Source of the DNA: Indioceanicola profundi
Lineage (GTDB): Bacteria > Pseudomonadota > Alphaproteobacteria > Azospirillales > Azospirillaceae
Assembly: GCF_003568845.1 (NCBI RefSeq)
Contig: NZ_CP030126.1
Location: 1,763,001-1,827,000 of the forward strand
DNA: 64,000 nt
Direction of reading: 5' to 3'
Both the position numbers and the translations under genes were made by a program. Positions 45,782-53,986 of the stretch are shown here, piece after piece. The notes beneath the pieces are model-generated. The model saw only the letters and a program-made list of their open reading frames with translations. It did no database searches and was not told the DNA's origin. Positions within the stretch are counted from its first letter, which is position 1. Every line of letters starts with the position of its first letter.

Positions 45782-46813
45782 TCATCCTGCCCCAGCCGTC
45801 GCCGCCTTCACCTTCGGGTCCATGATGCGGAACCACAGCGGGGGCACCAGGGCCAGAGTCACCATGGTGGCATAGCCGAAGGGCATGCGCATGGCGTCGC
45901 CGTCATCCACCAGCTCCGGATATTCCTTGCCCGGCCAGCGGTGATGCTCGGCATGGAGGCCGAGATTGAAGCTGGTCCAGTTCGTCATCCGGTGGGCGGA
46001 GTTCCAGCTATGCTGCGCCGCCACGCGCTCATACCCGCCGCGGGCGTTGGGATGGCGTTGCAGCCCATAATGCTCGATATAGCCGGTGGCCATCAGAAGC
46101 TGGATCGCCACGACCGCCTGGATCAGGAAGAAGCCGATACCTGCCCAGCCGGCCCAGAGGAAAGCCGCGACCAGCAGCGCCGCCTGGATCGCGGCGTAGT
46201 GGAACATCCGGTTGCGCGGCCCCAGCACGGGAATGTGCCGACGCTGCAGCCGCTCCCGCTCAAGCCGCCACGCCTCGGCGATGCCGCCGAAAAAGGCGCG
46301 CGGGCTGTAGGCCCAGAAGGACTCCCCAAGCCGGGCCGTGGTTGGGTCGTCGGGGGTGCCGACGGTGCGGTGATGACCATGGACATGCTCGATCCGGAAA
46401 TGCCCGTTCAGCACCAGGGCGGCCAGCGCCACGCCCAGCCCGCGCTCCGCCGCATAGCGCCGGTGGATCAACTCATGGGAGGCGGTCAGTCCGACACTGC
46501 CATTGACCAGCCCCACTCCCAGCGCCGCCGCCGGCACCTCCCAGCCTGCAAGATGGCCCGAGGCGATCAGGTGCAGCGCAAATGCCAGCAGGGCGGCCAG
46601 GACGGGAAGGACGAACCATACCACGCGCCCATCCCCGATCCCGCCGGGCGGCACGTCCATTCGCCGGTCCTCCGGCAGAAGGGCATCGAACAGGGCGGCG
46701 AAACCGCCGAACCAGGCGAAGGGCAGAAGCACCCACCATCCGCCCAGCCATAGGCCCAGGAAAGCCGCGGCTGGTACGGCAAAGGCCGCCAGCACATGCA
46801 TCACCGTCGCCAT
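45782..46813 (-). CDS. AlkB-type alkane 1-monooxygenase / fatty-acid hydroxylase
   Basis: Integral membrane di-iron hydroxylase of 343 residues. All histidine boxes are intact: HELIHRR, EHVHGHHRT, and LHAEHHRWP, together with GYIEHYGLQR, which matches the alkane hydroxylase signature NYIEHYGL. Helices cluster at the N-terminus and in the middle (AALLVAAFLWAGWAGIGFFL). It should hydroxylate a terminal methyl group of an alkane or similar chain, using rubredoxin and its reductase, neither of which is nearby. At 343 residues it is shorter than classic AlkB (about 400). ATG 46813 has GGAGGGGGGA upstream; 40 codons upstream in frame are unlikely. Confidence 0.88.
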   Translation of the reverse strand: MATVMHVLAAFAVPAAAFLGLWLGGWWVLLPFAWFGGFAALFDALLPEDRRMDVPPGGIGDGRVVWFVLPVLAALLAFALHLIASGHLAGWEVPAAALGVGLVNGSVGLTASHELIHRRYAAERGLGVALAALVLNGHFRIEHVHGHHRTVGTPDDPTTARLGESFWAYSPRAFFGGIAEAWRLERERLQRRHIPVLGPRNRMFHYAAIQAALLVAAFLWAGWAGIGFFLIQAVVAIQLLMATGYIEHYGLQRHPNARGGYERVAAQHSWNSAHRMTNWTSFNLGLHAEHHRWPGKEYPELVDDGDAMRMPFGYATMVTLALVPPLWFRIMDPKVKAATAGAG

Positions 46814-46907
46814 TCCCCCCTCCGGCAGCTCTGTTCCCGAGCATTTCCGGGAATGCTGCCGTAGGTCGGGAATGGGCACAAGGAGGAGACCGGAGACTAT
46901 TCCGCCC

Positions 46908-47594
46908 TTACCAGGGAATTTCCCGCCCGTCATAGGAGAAGAAGCAGCCGGTATGCTCCATGGTGGCGCCGCCGATCACCTTGCGCAGGCCGGCGACGCT
47001 GTCCGCCGGCTTCACCGGGGCCTGCTCCCCGCCCATGTCGGTCTGCACCCAGCCGGGATGCAGGACGATGCAGCAGATGTTCCAGTCCCGCAGATCCACG
47101 GCCAGGCTCTTGTTCGCCATGTTCAGTCCGGCCTTGGAGACCCGATAGGCATACATGCCGCCGGACTGGTTCTCCTCGATGGAGCCGAGCTGGCTGCTGA
47201 TGCTGGCGACCGTGGGGCGGCTGGACTTGCAGAGCTTTTCCTTCAGCGCCAGCACCATCAGGATCGGCGCCAGCGTGTTCACCCGCATGGCGGCCACCCA
47301 CCCTTCCGCATCCAGCCCGTCCTTTGACTGTTGCGGGAAGGGAGGACCCATGACGCCGGCATTGTTGATCAGCACATCGATCCGTTCATCGCCCAGTTCC
47401 CTGCCAAAGGCGGCGATTGCGGCCGGGTCCGCGACGTCCAAGGCCCTTATCTCCACGCCCGGCACCTCCGCCAGCGCCTGCGCCCGGGCTGGATCGCGCG
47501 CGGTGGCGACGACCCGCCATCCATCAGCAGCATACTGCCGTGCGAACTCCAGCCCGATCCCGCGGTTGGCCCCGGTGATGACGACGGTGGGCAT
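46908..47594 (-). CDS. Short-chain dehydrogenase/reductase
   Basis: An NAD(P)-dependent SDR of 228 residues. The cofactor motif TGANRGIG is at 7-14, NNAG in VLINNAGVMG, and the catalytic Y-x3-K in YRVSKAGLNM. It resembles the C-factor/sniffer-like short SDR group, which end GCFFSYDGREIPW. Substrate unknown. ATG 47594 begins MPTVVITGAN. It lies 94 bp upstream of the AlkB-type gene on the same strand, so joint transcription is possible. Confidence 0.9.
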   Translation of the reverse strand: MPTVVITGANRGIGLEFARQYAADGWRVVATARDPARAQALAEVPGVEIRALDVADPAAIAAFGRELGDERIDVLINNAGVMGPPFPQQSKDGLDAEGWVAAMRVNTLAPILMVLALKEKLCKSSRPTVASISSQLGSIEENQSGGMYAYRVSKAGLNMANKSLAVDLRDWNICCIVLHPGWVQTDMGGEQAPVKPADSVAGLRKVIGGATMEHTGCFFSYDGREIPW

Positions 47595-47708
47595 GCGGCT
47601 GTCTCCCAGTTCTTCGGTCATGATGGGACAACACGGGAAAACGCGGAACGGCAGCACCGCAGCAGCATGCTCCGCCGGTGCCGATGGCGAAGCTGGGTGA
47701 CGGCGGTA

Positions 47709-49577
47709 TTACTCCGCCGCCTCCAGGAACCCGCCGCTCTGCCGGTACCACAGGGCGGCGTAGCGGCCGCCCAGCGCCAGCAGTTCCGTATGGCTCCCCT
47801 GCTCCACGACCTGCCCATTCTCCACATACAGGATGCGGTCCATCCCGGTGATCGTGGACAGGCGGTGCGCGATGGCAAGGACAGTGCGCCCCTGCATCAA
47901 GGTCCACAACGCCTCCTGGATCAGATGCTCGCTCTCGCTGTCCAGGGCGGAAGTCGCCTCGTCCAGCACCAGGATTTTCGCATCCTTCAGCAGGGCACGG
48001 GCGATGGCCACCCGCTGGCGCTCCCCGCCCGAGAGTTTGATCCCCTGCTCCCCCACCACCGTCTCGTAGCCGGTAGGGCGCTTCATGATAAAGTCGTGGG
48101 CGTGCGCCTGTCGTGCCGCTCGCTCCACATCTTCCTGCGTCGCCCCCATCCGGCCATAGGCGATGTTTTCCCCTACGGTGCGATGGAAGACGCCGGGCTG
48201 CTGCGGCACCTCCGCGATGGCGGCGTTCAGGCTTTCCAGCGTGACCTGCTGGACATCCTGACCATCGATCAGGACTGCCCCGCGCTGGGGTTCCACCTGC
48301 CGGCGGATCAGCTTGACCAGCGTGGACTTGCCAGCGCCCGACCGGCCGACCAGCCCGATCTTCTCCCCCGGCTGGATGGTGAGGTTCAGCCCGTCGAACA
48401 CCTTGGTTCCGTCGGGAAAGCTGAAGGCCAGATCGCGGATTTCGATCCCGCCGGCTGTAATGTCCAGCGGCTTCGCCCCTTCCGCATCCACAATGTCGTG
48501 GGGAGCGGAGACGAGGTCCAGCGCTTCCGACAGCGTGCCCAGCTCCTCGAAAAAGCTCAGCAGCCGGTCGGACAGATGCCAGACCGTGTTGGATATCTGG
48601 AAACCCAGGGTGAAGACCAGCGTGAAGTCGCCCACCGTCATGGCGCCCGCCAGCGTGCGGCTCAACGCCACCCAGACCAGCACGCCCAGAAGGGCGATGA
48701 TGCTGACCATCTGGAACAGCCGCATGACGACCAGGTACCAGCGCAGCCGGCGGGACCGGAACCGTTCCGCATTGACCCAGTGGCCCAGGAAGGAGCGCTC
48801 GAACGCCGTGCGGGCGAAACCGCGGATCAGGTCGGCATTGGTAATGGCGTCGATGATCCGGCCGGAGGAGCTGGAGACCGCCTCGCTCATCTGCTCCGAC
48901 AGGCGGAAGCAGTGGCGAGCGAGCCAGCCGCTGACCGCGATATAGACCACCGCCCAGGCCACCAGGAACCCGCTGAAGGCCGGCGACGCGGTCCAAAGCA
49001 AGGCTACCGCCACGACCAGCAGCACCGCCGTGCGGATCATGTCGAACATCATGATCTCGATGATGCCCAGGATGGCGTTGGCCCCCTGCTTGATCTTCTG
49101 GCCCAGCTTTCCGGCGAAGTTGTCCTGGAAGTAGGTGTGGCTGTGCCCCATCAGCCAGGCGAACATGCGCTTCTGCGCCAGCGCCCGGATGGAGGGCGAG
49201 GTGTAGATGTCCACGACCTGATAAATGCGGTACATGCCGATGGCCGAGAACCAGATGACCATCAGCACCGCGAACCAGCCCATCAGGCCGATCCCCTCCA
49301 CCGGTTCGCCGTTGCTTGCCGCCGTCAGCCCGTCGATCACCGCCTTCAGCGCATAGGGCTCGAACGCATCGATCGTCTGCCCGATCACCACGGCCAGCAC
49401 CATCAGCGCCAAGCGCCCCGCGAACTTCTCCCGGATCAGCCCCCAGATGAAACGGAAGGGCCGCCGCTCCAGCGGTCGCACCGGCTCCTGGTCTTCCCAG
49501 GCGAAGGCGCGGTCCTGGTCTTCCAGGCTGTCGATGCGCACCGCCCGCATGGAGCGGCGCAGAAGGGAGGCGAGCAT
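47709..49577 (-). CDS. ABC exporter, fused permease and ATPase
   Basis: A type IV (MsbA/Lipid A exporter-like) half-transporter of 622 residues that works as a homodimer. Six helices (about 55-330) carry the permease; the ATPase half has Walker A GRSGAGKST, signature LSGGERQRVAIARALL, Walker B ILVLDEATSALD and the H-loop AHRLST. The substrate could be a lipid, peptide or drug. A charged N-terminal tail of about 40 residues precedes the membrane part. It is divergent from the unknown gene at 49811. Confidence 0.92.
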   Translation of the reverse strand: MLASLLRRSMRAVRIDSLEDQDRAFAWEDQEPVRPLERRPFRFIWGLIREKFAGRLALMVLAVVIGQTIDAFEPYALKAVIDGLTAASNGEPVEGIGLMGWFAVLMVIWFSAIGMYRIYQVVDIYTSPSIRALAQKRMFAWLMGHSHTYFQDNFAGKLGQKIKQGANAILGIIEIMMFDMIRTAVLLVVAVALLWTASPAFSGFLVAWAVVYIAVSGWLARHCFRLSEQMSEAVSSSSGRIIDAITNADLIRGFARTAFERSFLGHWVNAERFRSRRLRWYLVVMRLFQMVSIIALLGVLVWVALSRTLAGAMTVGDFTLVFTLGFQISNTVWHLSDRLLSFFEELGTLSEALDLVSAPHDIVDAEGAKPLDITAGGIEIRDLAFSFPDGTKVFDGLNLTIQPGEKIGLVGRSGAGKSTLVKLIRRQVEPQRGAVLIDGQDVQQVTLESLNAAIAEVPQQPGVFHRTVGENIAYGRMGATQEDVERAARQAHAHDFIMKRPTGYETVVGEQGIKLSGGERQRVAIARALLKDAKILVLDEATSALDSESEHLIQEALWTLMQGRTVLAIAHRLSTITGMDRILYVENGQVVEQGSHTELLALGGRYAALWYRQSGGFLEAAE

Positions 49578-49774
49578 GGGAATTCACCCGTCGGAACGAG
49601 AATCCGGCAGCCCAGGATGAAGCCGCCCCAATTCATCCGAAGTCGGATATATCTGGCCTCGCAATCCGTCAATTGCAAAATTGCGACCGCACCTGCGCTG
49701 AATCCCTTTGGCTGGTCCGGACCGGACCACCCCGCCTTGATCCACCATTGGTAATATGATTTTTTATCGCGTTA

Positions 49775-49790
49775 GACGTAAACGTACGTC
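49775..49790. promoter_or_regulatory. Palindrome GACGTA-N4-TACGTC, possible operator
   Basis: An inverted repeat with 6-bp arms and 4-bp centre, 20 bp upstream of a GTG start. It contains ACGTAAACGT, the reverse complement of the 10-nt core ACGTTTACGT found in the MerR-family operator at 6666-6687. The position suits a repressor site near the start of transcription. Binding is inferred only from the sequence likeness. Confidence 0.4.
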
Positions 49791-49810
49791 AGATGCGATC
49801 AGGAGCTGAC

Positions 49811-50356
49811 GTGGCAGGCGATGTTGTCTTTACGAAGACCTTTACTTCAGATCTTGCGGATCAATTGATGAATCTGGGCCTTGGCGTTGAGGTCAAGGTC
49901 GATCTCTCGCATAACCATAGCACCACGACCACCCAACCGGGGGCTCAGAATCCCACCATTATTGCAAAGCCGATCGAACTTGATGTGGCGATCAAGGCGA
50001 ACGGAAACGATAAGGACAAGCTGGTAAAGATCCTCGCTTCCATGCAGGCAGCCAGTCCGTTCTCATCGCTGTTCGCCTTTTACCAGATGTTGCAGACGGT
50101 TCCTGGGGGACTACTGAAGACCCTGACTGGCGATATCAAGGTTGAATGTCCGCAATTCGATGCTTCGATCATCGACCTTGCCAATCCGCCCCCCGGTGAC
50201 ATCGGGCTGGCTATTCAGGCCGCCCAGGCGACTGGAGTGGCTGCTTTCAACAGCTTGCCTACCGGTACGCGCCGATGCATGGGCATGTACCTGAAGGTGG
50301 GCAGCAACTTCACGCTGATCGGCCAGAAACCTGCCGTGGCGCGAACCGCTCCCTGA
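49811..50356 (+). CDS. Hypothetical protein
   Basis: A protein of 181 residues that I do not recognise. The start is GTG 49811 with AGGAG 5 nt upstream; ATG 49793 has no ribosome-binding site. It has no signal peptide or membrane helix. Visible features are a Thr-rich stretch HNHSTTTTQPGAQNP (about 36-50), alternating hydrophobic/charged strands (ELDVAIKANGNDKDKLVKIL), and GTRRCMGMYLKVGSNF near the end. Base composition is lower in GC than the neighbours in its first 250 bp. It is followed after 149 bp by the NTase-phosphoesterase pair and preceded by a palindrome; these suggest a recently acquired or regulated gene. No function can be given. Confidence 0.6.
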   Translation: MAGDVVFTKTFTSDLADQLMNLGLGVEVKVDLSHNHSTTTTQPGAQNPTIIAKPIELDVAIKANGNDKDKLVKILASMQAASPFSSLFAFYQMLQTVPGGLLKTLTGDIKVECPQFDASIIDLANPPPGDIGLAIQAAQATGVAAFNSLPTGTRRCMGMYLKVGSNFTLIGQKPAVARTAP

Positions 50357-50505
50357 CGGAGAACACCGCCGCCTGCCGGGCTGGAAACCGCCCGGCAGGA
50401 TTCGGGATGGTCGCGCCGCATACGGGAACCGGGACAGGATCGATCCTGTTGCGGGCAGCAGCACAACAAGCCTGCAGGCGCACCTTGACCGTCCCGACCA
50501 CAGCC

Positions 50506-51339
50506 ATGTCCAACGGCGCCGTCCCGTCCGAGCCCGTAATGGGGTCCGCCCCGGTCCTGGCGGGGGAGCCGCCCCGCGCCAGCCATCCCGAGGCCGACCA
50601 GTTCTATGCCGAAAGCCTTCAGATTCTGAAGGACAGCGGAATACCGTTCCTGGTGGCCGGCACCTTCGCCATCAACTGCTATACCGGCATCGATCGCCCG
50701 ACCAAGGACCTGGACATCTTCTGCAAGGCCGGGGACTTCCCCCGCATCCTGCTGCACTTCCAGGAGCTGGGCTTCGAAACCGAGATCGAGGATGAGCGCT
50801 GGATCGCGAAGGTGAAGCGCGGCCCCTACTTCTTCGACGTGATCTTCAGCTCCGGCGTCGCCATCGTGCCGATCTCCGACGCCTGGTTCCAGGAGAGCCA
50901 TCCGGCGACATATTACGGGATCGAGGTGCAGCTCACCCCGCCGACCGAACTGATCTGGTCCAAGGCGTTGCTGCAGCTCCGCCACCGCTACGACGGGGCG
51001 GATGTGGCGCACATGATCCTGAAACAGTCGGACCGGATCGACTGGAAGCGGCTGCTGAACCACATGGAACAGTACTGGGAGGTACTGCTGATCCATGTGC
51101 TGAACTTCCGCTTCGTCTACCCGACGGAACGGGAGAACGTGCCGCGCTGGCTTTATGACGAGCTGCTGCAGCGCGCCCAGCAGCATGCCGACCTGCCGGT
51201 GCCCAAGACCAAGGTCTGCCGCGGGCGGCTATTCAGCCCGATCGACTATGAGATTGACGTGACCCGATGGGGCTTCGCCGACATCATCGGCGCACCCGCC
51301 CCAGTAGTGGAGACTGCGGAGAAGGACAAATCGGCGTGA
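50506..51339 (+). CDS. Nucleotidyltransferase-fold protein
   Basis: A protein of 277 residues with a minimal NTase core. GT lies at 52-53 in FLVAGTFAINCY, the metal-binding pair Asp68/Asp70 in TKDLDIF, and a third acidic Asp111 in YFFDVIFSS, a G-[ST]...D-x-D...D pattern. The C-terminal half (about 160-260) is alpha-helical with LIWSKALLQLRHRYDGADVAHMI, which resembles MNT/AbiEii-type and other NTases. The start is unsure: ATG 50506, ATG 50407 (better Shine-Dalgarno, AGGA) and 50539 are all possible. It overlaps the metallophosphoesterase gene by one base, so the two are coupled. Substrate unknown. Confidence 0.75.
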   Translation: MSNGAVPSEPVMGSAPVLAGEPPRASHPEADQFYAESLQILKDSGIPFLVAGTFAINCYTGIDRPTKDLDIFCKAGDFPRILLHFQELGFETEIEDERWIAKVKRGPYFFDVIFSSGVAIVPISDAWFQESHPATYYGIEVQLTPPTELIWSKALLQLRHRYDGADVAHMILKQSDRIDWKRLLNHMEQYWEVLLIHVLNFRFVYPTERENVPRWLYDELLQRAQQHADLPVPKTKVCRGRLFSPIDYEIDVTRWGFADIIGAPAPVVETAEKDKSA

Positions 51340-52082
51340 TGGAAGAGACGACCGGCATCGAGCGCCCTGGAAACAAGCTGCGCGTCGCCGCCATCGGAGA
51401 CGTGCACGCCTCCCCCAGTCACAGGGGACAGTGGCACGACACCTTCGCGGAAGTCAGCCGGGAGGCGGACGTGCTCTGCCTCTGCGGGGACCTGACCAAC
51501 ATCGGCACCGCGGCGGAGGCCGAAGCTCTGGCGGAGGATCTCCGCGCCTGCACCATCCCCGTGCTGGCCGTGCTGGGCAACCACGACCACCAGTGCGGTT
51601 CGGTCGAGGAGCTTGAGAAGGTGATGGTCCAGGCCGGCGTGCAGTTCCTGGAGAATGAGACGGTCGAGATCGGCGGTGTCGGCTTTGCCGGAGTAAAGGG
51701 TTTCGCCGGAGGCTTCGACGGCAAGATGCTGGACGCCTTCGGCGAGGCGCCGATCAAGGCGTTCGTTCAGGAAGCCATCGAACAGGCAATGCGGCTGGAA
51801 CACGCCCTGAAGGCGCTTGAGACGGAGCGGCGGGTCGTCGTGCTGCACTACGCCCCTATCGCCGACACCGTGGCCGGCGAGCCGGAAGCCATCTTCCCCT
51901 TTCTGGGCTCCAGCCGGCTGGCGGAAACCATCGACCGGTTCGAAGGGATCAGCGCCATCTTCCACGGGCATGCCCACCGCGGCACCTATCACGGCAAGAC
52001 CCGGCGGGGCTATGACGTCTACAATGTCGCCGCCCATATCGAAAAGCCGACGGGCAAGCCCTACGCGCTGATCGAGGTCTAG
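51339..52082 (+). CDS. Metallophosphoesterase
   Basis: A calcineurin-like phosphoesterase of 247 residues. All five metal motifs are present: GDVHAS (Asp21, His23), CGDLTN, LGNHDHQ, LHYAP and GHAHRG. It is the cytoplasmic YfcE/MJ0936-like type without signal peptide. ATG 51339 overlaps the NTase stop (TGATG). Pairing a nucleotidyltransferase with a phosphoesterase suggests an add-and-remove enzyme couple acting on one substrate, as an inference. It converges on the lipid A acyltransferase gene with a 4-bp gap. Confidence 0.88.
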   Translation: MEETTGIERPGNKLRVAAIGDVHASPSHRGQWHDTFAEVSREADVLCLCGDLTNIGTAAEAEALAEDLRACTIPVLAVLGNHDHQCGSVEELEKVMVQAGVQFLENETVEIGGVGFAGVKGFAGGFDGKMLDAFGEAPIKAFVQEAIEQAMRLEHALKALETERRVVVLHYAPIADTVAGEPEAIFPFLGSSRLAETIDRFEGISAIFHGHAHRGTYHGKTRRGYDVYNVAAHIEKPTGKPYALIEV

Positions 52083-52086
52083 GTCC

Positions 52087-53007
52087 TCAATCCTTCCAGC
52101 GCCGGTGCTGCCAGAGCCACTGGCCGGGATCGTCGCGGACCCAGTCGCCGAGCAGGTCGTTCACCTGCCGCATCGTCGCTTCCGTGTCGGCGGGGGCATC
52201 GCCGGTGCGCCGGAACTCCAGCGGCGGGAACGCCTGGACCCGGAATCGGGCGGTGAAGCGTCCGCTGGCGTCCCGCAGGCGGGTGACCCGGATCGGCACC
52301 ACCGGGGCCTCGAACCGTAGGGCCAGATCGGCCATCACGGTGCCGGTCATGGCCTCCTGCCCAAGAAACGGGATGGAAATTCCTTCGTTCAGCTTCTGGT
52401 CGACCAGCAGCCCGACATGGCCGCCCTTGCGCATGGCCACGATCAGCCCTTTTGCCGCGGCTTTGCCCTTGGGCACCATGTCCCCGCCCAGGACACTGCG
52501 GGCATCGGCCAGACGCTTGGCCACATGCGGATTGTTCGGCTCCCGGAACACGAAGGTGAGTTCCAGCCCTTGCAGCGCGCAGGCCAGCGCCGCCAACTCC
52601 CAATTGCCGAAATGACCGGTGACGGCAATGCCGGGCCTACCGTCCTGCGCCAGGGCAGCGAGGTACTCTTCCCCCACCATCTCTACCCGGCCTTTCCATT
52701 CGGTTTTCAGGGTGGGCAAGTGCACATATTCCGCCATGGTGCGGCCGAAATTCTCCCAGGCCTCGGCCAGCACCCTGGCCCTGGTCGCCTCATCCAGCTC
52801 CGGAAGGGCGCGGGACAGATTGCGGGCGGCCTTGCGGCTGGCGGCAAGGCGCGGGCCGATTGCGCCGGCCAGCTTCCCGCCCAGGGCGCTGGCGCGGTCC
52901 AGCGGCAGGTTGCGCAACAGGCCCGTGAACAGGGACACGGCAGCGGTCTCAAGTCGGTAGCCGACCAGTCGGTCGAAACGGCGGCGGGCGGGGCTATGTT
53001 TGGCCAT
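52087..53007 (-). CDS. Lipid A biosynthesis acyltransferase (LpxL/HtrB-like)
   Basis: A membrane-bound lysophospholipid acyltransferase-fold protein of 306 residues, late acyltransferase of lipid A. The catalytic H-x4-D/E motif is in VTGHFGNWELAAL; FREPNNPHVAKRLADAR and GHVGLLVDQKLNEGISIPFLG are further family motifs. It should add a secondary acyl chain to Kdo-lipid IVA. The gene overlaps lpxK by 14 nt and is last of the leftward waaA-lpxK-lpxL run. The exact acylation position cannot be told. Confidence 0.9.
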   Translation of the reverse strand: MAKHSPARRRFDRLVGYRLETAAVSLFTGLLRNLPLDRASALGGKLAGAIGPRLAASRKAARNLSRALPELDEATRARVLAEAWENFGRTMAEYVHLPTLKTEWKGRVEMVGEEYLAALAQDGRPGIAVTGHFGNWELAALACALQGLELTFVFREPNNPHVAKRLADARSVLGGDMVPKGKAAAKGLIVAMRKGGHVGLLVDQKLNEGISIPFLGQEAMTGTVMADLALRFEAPVVPIRVTRLRDASGRFTARFRVQAFPPLEFRRTGDAPADTEATMRQVNDLLGDWVRDDPGQWLWQHRRWKD

Positions 53008-53986
53008 GGGCGGAGAACAGCGGGTCCAGAAGCGCGTCGAGGGCAGCCATGTCGTTGAAGGCGAGCGTCACGGGCAGGACCCGCACCATCTCCCGGTGCC
53101 GGCTGCCCAGGCGCATCGCATCCTTGGCGGTGGTGACGGGCACGGCATCCAGCTTCCGTGCTCGGGCAACCAGCCGCTCGACCTCCGCATCGCTATAAGG
53201 GTGATGGTCGGCAAAGGAAACCGCTTCGGCCACATGGGCGCCCATCTCCGCGAGCGTGTCGAAGAATTTGGCCGGCCGGCCGATGCCGGCAAAGGCCAGC
53301 ACCCGCCGCCCGACCAGATCGGCCGACACCGCCATGTCGGGAACCAGTCGTGCAGTGAGGACCGGCAGCCTGCCGCCAATCAACGCCCGCACCCCGGCCC
53401 GGTCCTGTCCGATGATAACAACCGCCTGCGCCCGTTCCAGCCCGTCCGCCAGCGGCTCCCGCAACGGACCGGCCGGGATTACCCGCCCATTGCCGAAGCC
53501 GGCCGCACCGTCCGCCACGATCAGCGACAGATCCTTAGCGAGGGACGGGTTCTGGAATCCGTCATCCAGTACGATGACCTCCGCGCCAGCCCGAACCGCT
53601 GCTTCAGCTCCCATTGCACGGTCCCGTGCCACCCAGCAGGGCGCGCCGCCGGCCGCCAGCAGCAACGGCTCATCCCCCACATCCCAGGCCCCATGCCGGG
53701 CTGGATCGACCCGTACAGGACCGGCAAGTCGCCCGCCATGACCACGGCTCAGCGCCGCCGGTCGGACGCCGCGCACTTCCAACCGACACAGCAGCGCCTG
53801 GACGACCGGTGTCTTGCCGGCCCCTCCGGCTACCAAGTTTCCAACGCAGATGACCGGAACCACCGCGCGGCAGGCCGGCCCGGCCCGAAGCCGGCGGCGG
53901 GTAATCCCGGTCCACAGGGCCGCGGCAGGCGACAGCAGGGCGGCCGCAAGTCCCGGCTGCCGCTGCCAGAAGGCGGGCGCCTTCAC
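52994..53986 (-). CDS. lpxK: Tetraacyldisaccharide 4'-kinase
   Basis: A lipid A kinase of 330 residues that phosphorylates the disaccharide at the 4' position. The N-terminal helix is amphipathic (AAALLSPAAALW), and the P-loop is GNLVAGGAGKTP. VIVLDDGFQNPSL holds the catalytic DDGFQ, and FAGIGRPAKFFDTL and FADHHPYSDAEV follow. It overlaps waaA by 4 nt and the acyltransferase by 14 nt. Confidence 0.95.
   Translation of the reverse strand: MKAPAFWQRQPGLAAALLSPAAALWTGITRRRLRAGPACRAVVPVICVGNLVAGGAGKTPVVQALLCRLEVRGVRPAALSRGHGGRLAGPVRVDPARHGAWDVGDEPLLLAAGGAPCWVARDRAMGAEAAVRAGAEVIVLDDGFQNPSLAKDLSLIVADGAAGFGNGRVIPAGPLREPLADGLERAQAVVIIGQDRAGVRALIGGRLPVLTARLVPDMAVSADLVGRRVLAFAGIGRPAKFFDTLAEMGAHVAEAVSFADHHPYSDAEVERLVARARKLDAVPVTTAKDAMRLGSRHREMVRVLPVTLAFNDMAALDALLDPLFSAHGQT

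Noticed and set aside
47331-49754. An 807-codon open frame antisense to the ABC exporter and SDR
   Set aside because: Same effect: no start signal, no recognisable domain, and two certain genes on the other strand.
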